Source of the DNA: Robiginitomaculum sp.
GTDB lineage: Bacteria; Pseudomonadota; Alphaproteobacteria; Caulobacterales; Maricaulaceae
Length of the DNA stretch: 7,472 nucleotides
Assembly (NCBI GenBank): GCA_026993275.1
Contig: JALWUB010000131.1
Coordinates: forward strand, 1-7,472
Direction of reading: 5' to 3'
Shown: piece after piece, positions 6,564 through 7,472 of the stretch
Layout: every line of letters starts with the position of its first letter
Position numbering within the stretch: position 1 is the stretch's first letter
Position numbers and translations under genes: made by a program
The notes under the pieces: generated by a model
Seen by the model: only the letters and a program-made list of their open reading frames with translations
Told to the model about the DNA's origin: nothing
The model's database searches: none

Positions 6564-7310
6564 TTATTTCTGCGCGCCAATGACGACTTCGCGGTATTCG
6601 GCCCACAAAACGGCGGTGCGCGCAAATCCTGCCGCAGCAAAGCTGTCCAGGTCCTCTTGCAGGGATTGCGGCTGATCGTCTTCGGCGCGCTCCATGGCCT
6701 CCAGCCAGGCACGGGTTGCGGCCACGTCAGCAAAGCGCGCATCATCGCCCCGGGCACGTTGCACAATGCCGCTGGCGCGCAGGACCTGCAGAGGCTCTTC
6801 CAGTCCCGGGTCCGAATTGGCAACGATATCGGCATTGAAACACCAGCCGCCTGCTTTCAGCAGACCCCGGCACGCAGACAGCAGCGCGCGCTTGCCAGGT
6901 CCGCTCACGTGGTGCAGGGCATAGGAGGAAATGACCGCATCGAAACCGCCTGCAGGCAGGCCTGCGTTCTCCAGAGCGTTGAAACCGCACTGCACGAACC
7001 AGGTGCGCCCACCATACGCGGCCAGCCGCGCTTGCGCTAGTTCCAGCATGGCGCTGGCGCCATCAAGGCAGGTCACCTGCACGCCATCAAAGCGCTCAAG
7101 CAGTCTTTGCGCAGCAAAGCCAGTGCCACAGCCCAGATCAAGGACATGGGCAGGGGCGGGCGTGTTCACGGCCAGAAAATCAAGGGCGATCTGCACCATC
7201 TTGCCCCGGTTCGGGTGCATCACGTCCATATCCGCGTCATAGCGTGCAATACGCTCGCGCGCTTCATAGGCAGCAATGCTGCTTGCGGGAATGTCTGTTT
7301 TGCTGGTCAT
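6564..7310 (-). CDS. Class I SAM-dependent methyltransferase
   Basis: 248 aa from ATG at 7310-7308. The SAM-binding motif I is V56-L-D-L-G-C-G-T-G64. The acidic residue after strand beta-2 is D83 (VTCLDGASAMLELAQ). Motif IV-like FDAVISSYALHHV spans 123-135, and the post-motif segment LLKAGGWCFNADI spans 150-162. The pattern is that of the Methyltransf_11/25 group (UbiE- or CmoA-like small-molecule or tRNA-modifying enzymes); the substrate cannot be told. The frame stays open upstream to 7430, but the added 40 residues are poor and would overlap the divergent AlkB-like gene, so the start at 7310 is preferred, although its ribosome binding site is weak. The head-to-head arrangement with an AlkB-type gene might hint at nucleic-acid methylation or repair, but this is only contextual. 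Confidence 0.85.
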   Translation of the reverse strand: MTSKTDIPASSIAAYEARERIARYDADMDVMHPNRGKMVQIALDFLAVNTPAPAHVLDLGCGTGFAAQRLLERFDGVQVTCLDGASAMLELAQARLAAYGGRTWFVQCGFNALENAGLPAGGFDAVISSYALHHVSGPGKRALLSACRGLLKAGGWCFNADIVANSDPGLEEPLQVLRASGIVQRARGDDARFADVAATRAWLEAMERAEDDQPQSLQEDLDSFAAAGFARTAVLWAEYREVVIGAQK

Positions 7311-7325
7311 GCCCGAGGCTCTGTC

Positions 7326-7354
7326 TTGATTCTGTGCGCCCGCGCCAGCACAAT
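7326..7354 (+). promoter_or_regulatory. Candidate leaderless promoter of the AlkB-like gene
   Basis: TTGATT (7326-7331) and CACAAT (7349-7354) are 17 bp apart, and the -10 ends 6 nt before ATG 7361. Each hexamer matches the consensus at 4 of 6 positions. No Shine-Dalgarno sequence is seen before the ATG. The element lies in the 50-bp gap shared with the divergent methyltransferase gene. Confidence 0.4.
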
Positions 7355-7360
7355 CAGCCC

Positions 7361-7472
7361 ATGGCCGCCAAAAAACCCTATCGCAGCCCGCAAGGCTTTG
7401 CCCTGTTGCCGGGCTATCTTGACCGCGCACAACAGCAGGCGCTGCTGGCGTGCGTGCGCGAAGGGCTCAGGG
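7361..7472 (+). CDS. alkB: AlkB-family 2-oxoglutarate/Fe(II) dioxygenase, N-terminal fragment
   Basis: Only the first 37 codons are in the window; the gene runs off the right edge. The visible residues include GFALLPGYLDRAQQQALLAC (12-31), which strongly resembles the N-terminus of alphaproteobacterial AlkB proteins ('GF.llpGyLd...Q.aLl..vR'). AlkB oxidatively removes alkyl groups such as 1-methyladenine and 3-methylcytosine from DNA and RNA. The catalytic HxD...H and the RxxxxxR motif lie outside the window, so the assignment depends on this short stretch. The gene is divergent from the methyltransferase, with 50 bp between starts. Confidence 0.7.
   Translation, partial: MAAKKPYRSPQGFALLPGYLDRAQQQALLACVREGLR

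Noticed and set aside
7311..7430. Upstream extension of the methyltransferase frame
   Set aside because: It would overlap the AlkB-like coding start, and the 40 added residues are unlike the family N-terminus; ATG 7310 gives a normal length.
1..7472. CRISPR array, insertion sequence, prophage, toxin-antitoxin or defence system
   Set aside because: No regularly spaced direct repeats, transposase, integrase or toxin/antitoxin motifs were seen; the window is explained by core genes.

Overview
The window (about 60-65% GC by eye, dense in genes) looks like chromosome from an alphaproteobacterium. The main evidence is conserved neighbourhood. A thioredoxin-like TlpA gene is divergent from argH. 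argH overlaps a tiny LptM-type lipoprotein gene, which is followed by a large DUF4175/TIGR02302 protein whose C-terminal block is typical of alphaproteobacteria. Genus cannot be judged from the sequence. There is no sign of a phage, transposon, CRISPR array or toxin/defence island; this is mostly ordinary core chromosome.

Layout. Positions 1 to about 205 (+) hold what I read as 6S RNA (ssrS), not a gene: a long imperfect hairpin whose 5' bubble strand closely resembles that of E. coli 6S. The 5' end lies at or just beyond the window edge. Positions 206-390 have no gene, but a 37-bp near-palindrome sits just before a class C beta-lactamase-fold serine hydrolase (427-1560, +). A 63-aa two-helix membrane protein (1628-1819, +) follows and overlaps by 22 bp, tail to tail, with tlpA (2400-1798, -). 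tlpA is divergent from argH (2429-3820, +), the last enzyme of arginine biosynthesis. argH shares an ATGA stop/start overlap with an unlisted 50-aa LptM-like lipoprotein (3817-3969, +). The DUF4175 inner-membrane protein (4035-6542, +) follows behind its own apparent promoter. It converges with a class I SAM-dependent methyltransferase (7310-6564, -), which is divergent from the first 37 codons of an AlkB-family dioxygenase (7361 to the right edge, +).

How the parts relate. argH and lptM look co-transcribed and translationally coupled. TlpA (periplasmic thiol reductant), LptM (lipoprotein linked in enterics to LptD maturation) and DUF4175 are all envelope proteins and keep a conserved gene order, but no shared pathway can be shown here. 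The usual lysA between lptM and the DUF4175 gene is missing.

The items most worth a second look are the 6S RNA, the missing lysA, and a recurring arrangement in which a -10-like hexamer ends 6-7 nt before the ATG at several genes. That spacing suggests leaderless mRNAs.
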